In this document: positions 5,709 to 7,207 of the stretch, piece by piece | How the letters are laid out: every line of letters starts with the position of its first letter | How positions within the stretch are numbered: the stretch's first letter is position 1 | Source: Spartobacteria bacterium | GTDB taxonomy: Bacteria > Verrucomicrobiota > Verrucomicrobiia > Chthoniobacterales > Chthoniobacteraceae | Length of the DNA stretch: 7,207 nucleotides | Assembly: GCA_025355595.1 (NCBI GenBank) | Contig: JANXZI010000192.1 | Span: 1 to 7,207 of the forward strand | Direction: 5' to 3' | The notes under the pieces: generated by a model | The model's input: only the letters and a program-made list of their open reading frames with translations | Database searches by the model: none | Told to the model about the DNA's origin: nothing | Translations under genes and position numbers: made by a program

Positions 5709-7207
<1,499 letters not shown>

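Overview
The window looks like a chromosomal segment of a GC-rich member of the Verrucomicrobiota, possibly from the Chthoniobacter/Opitutus side. I base this on recalled resemblance of the LeuRS N-terminus and on scattered short-loop palindromes that I associate with that phylum; no database search was possible. Most genes lack a recognisable Shine-Dalgarno sequence. The first 550 bases differ: they have clearly lower GC (31/60 at 1-60 against 44/60 at 1201-1260 by hand count) and a strong AAGGAGGTG ribosome site.

Layout. Positions 1-548 hold the end of an unrecognised gene overlapping (TAATG) a second small unrecognised gene, closed by a textbook terminator at 602-634. Positions 747-3493 are a two-gene unit with a TGATG overlap: an IlvD/Edd-family sugar-acid dehydratase closest to L-arabinonate dehydratase, then a DapA-family dehydratase/aldolase. 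Together they fit a non-phosphorylative pentonate or related sugar-acid pathway: the first makes a 2-keto-3-deoxy acid and the second processes it. Next come tRNA-Arg(ACG) on the minus strand (3594-3670), about 410 bases without a gene, and a solitary rplL (ribosomal protein L7/L12) with its own terminator. Then rdgB lies on the minus strand, divergent from leuS, which runs off the right end.

The most interesting signal is a palindromic element class found inside two conserved enzyme genes without breaking their frames. In leuS, 6638-6833 is bounded by a perfect 16-base inverted repeat and contains four hairpins with 3-base loops, the outer two having GTAG/CTAC at their feet. This is the architecture of paired REP sequences mobilised by RAYT (Y1/HUH) transposases. 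In the dehydratase, 1761-1857 is a related cluster of short-loop hairpins starting with GTAG. Each adds a peptide (about 64 and 33 residues) at what looks like a loop or domain junction, so the elements seem compatible with coding, in the manner of the Rickettsia palindromic elements. Other repeats (5525-5621, 4571-4614) lie between genes. No transposase gene, CRISPR array or complete mobile element is visible.
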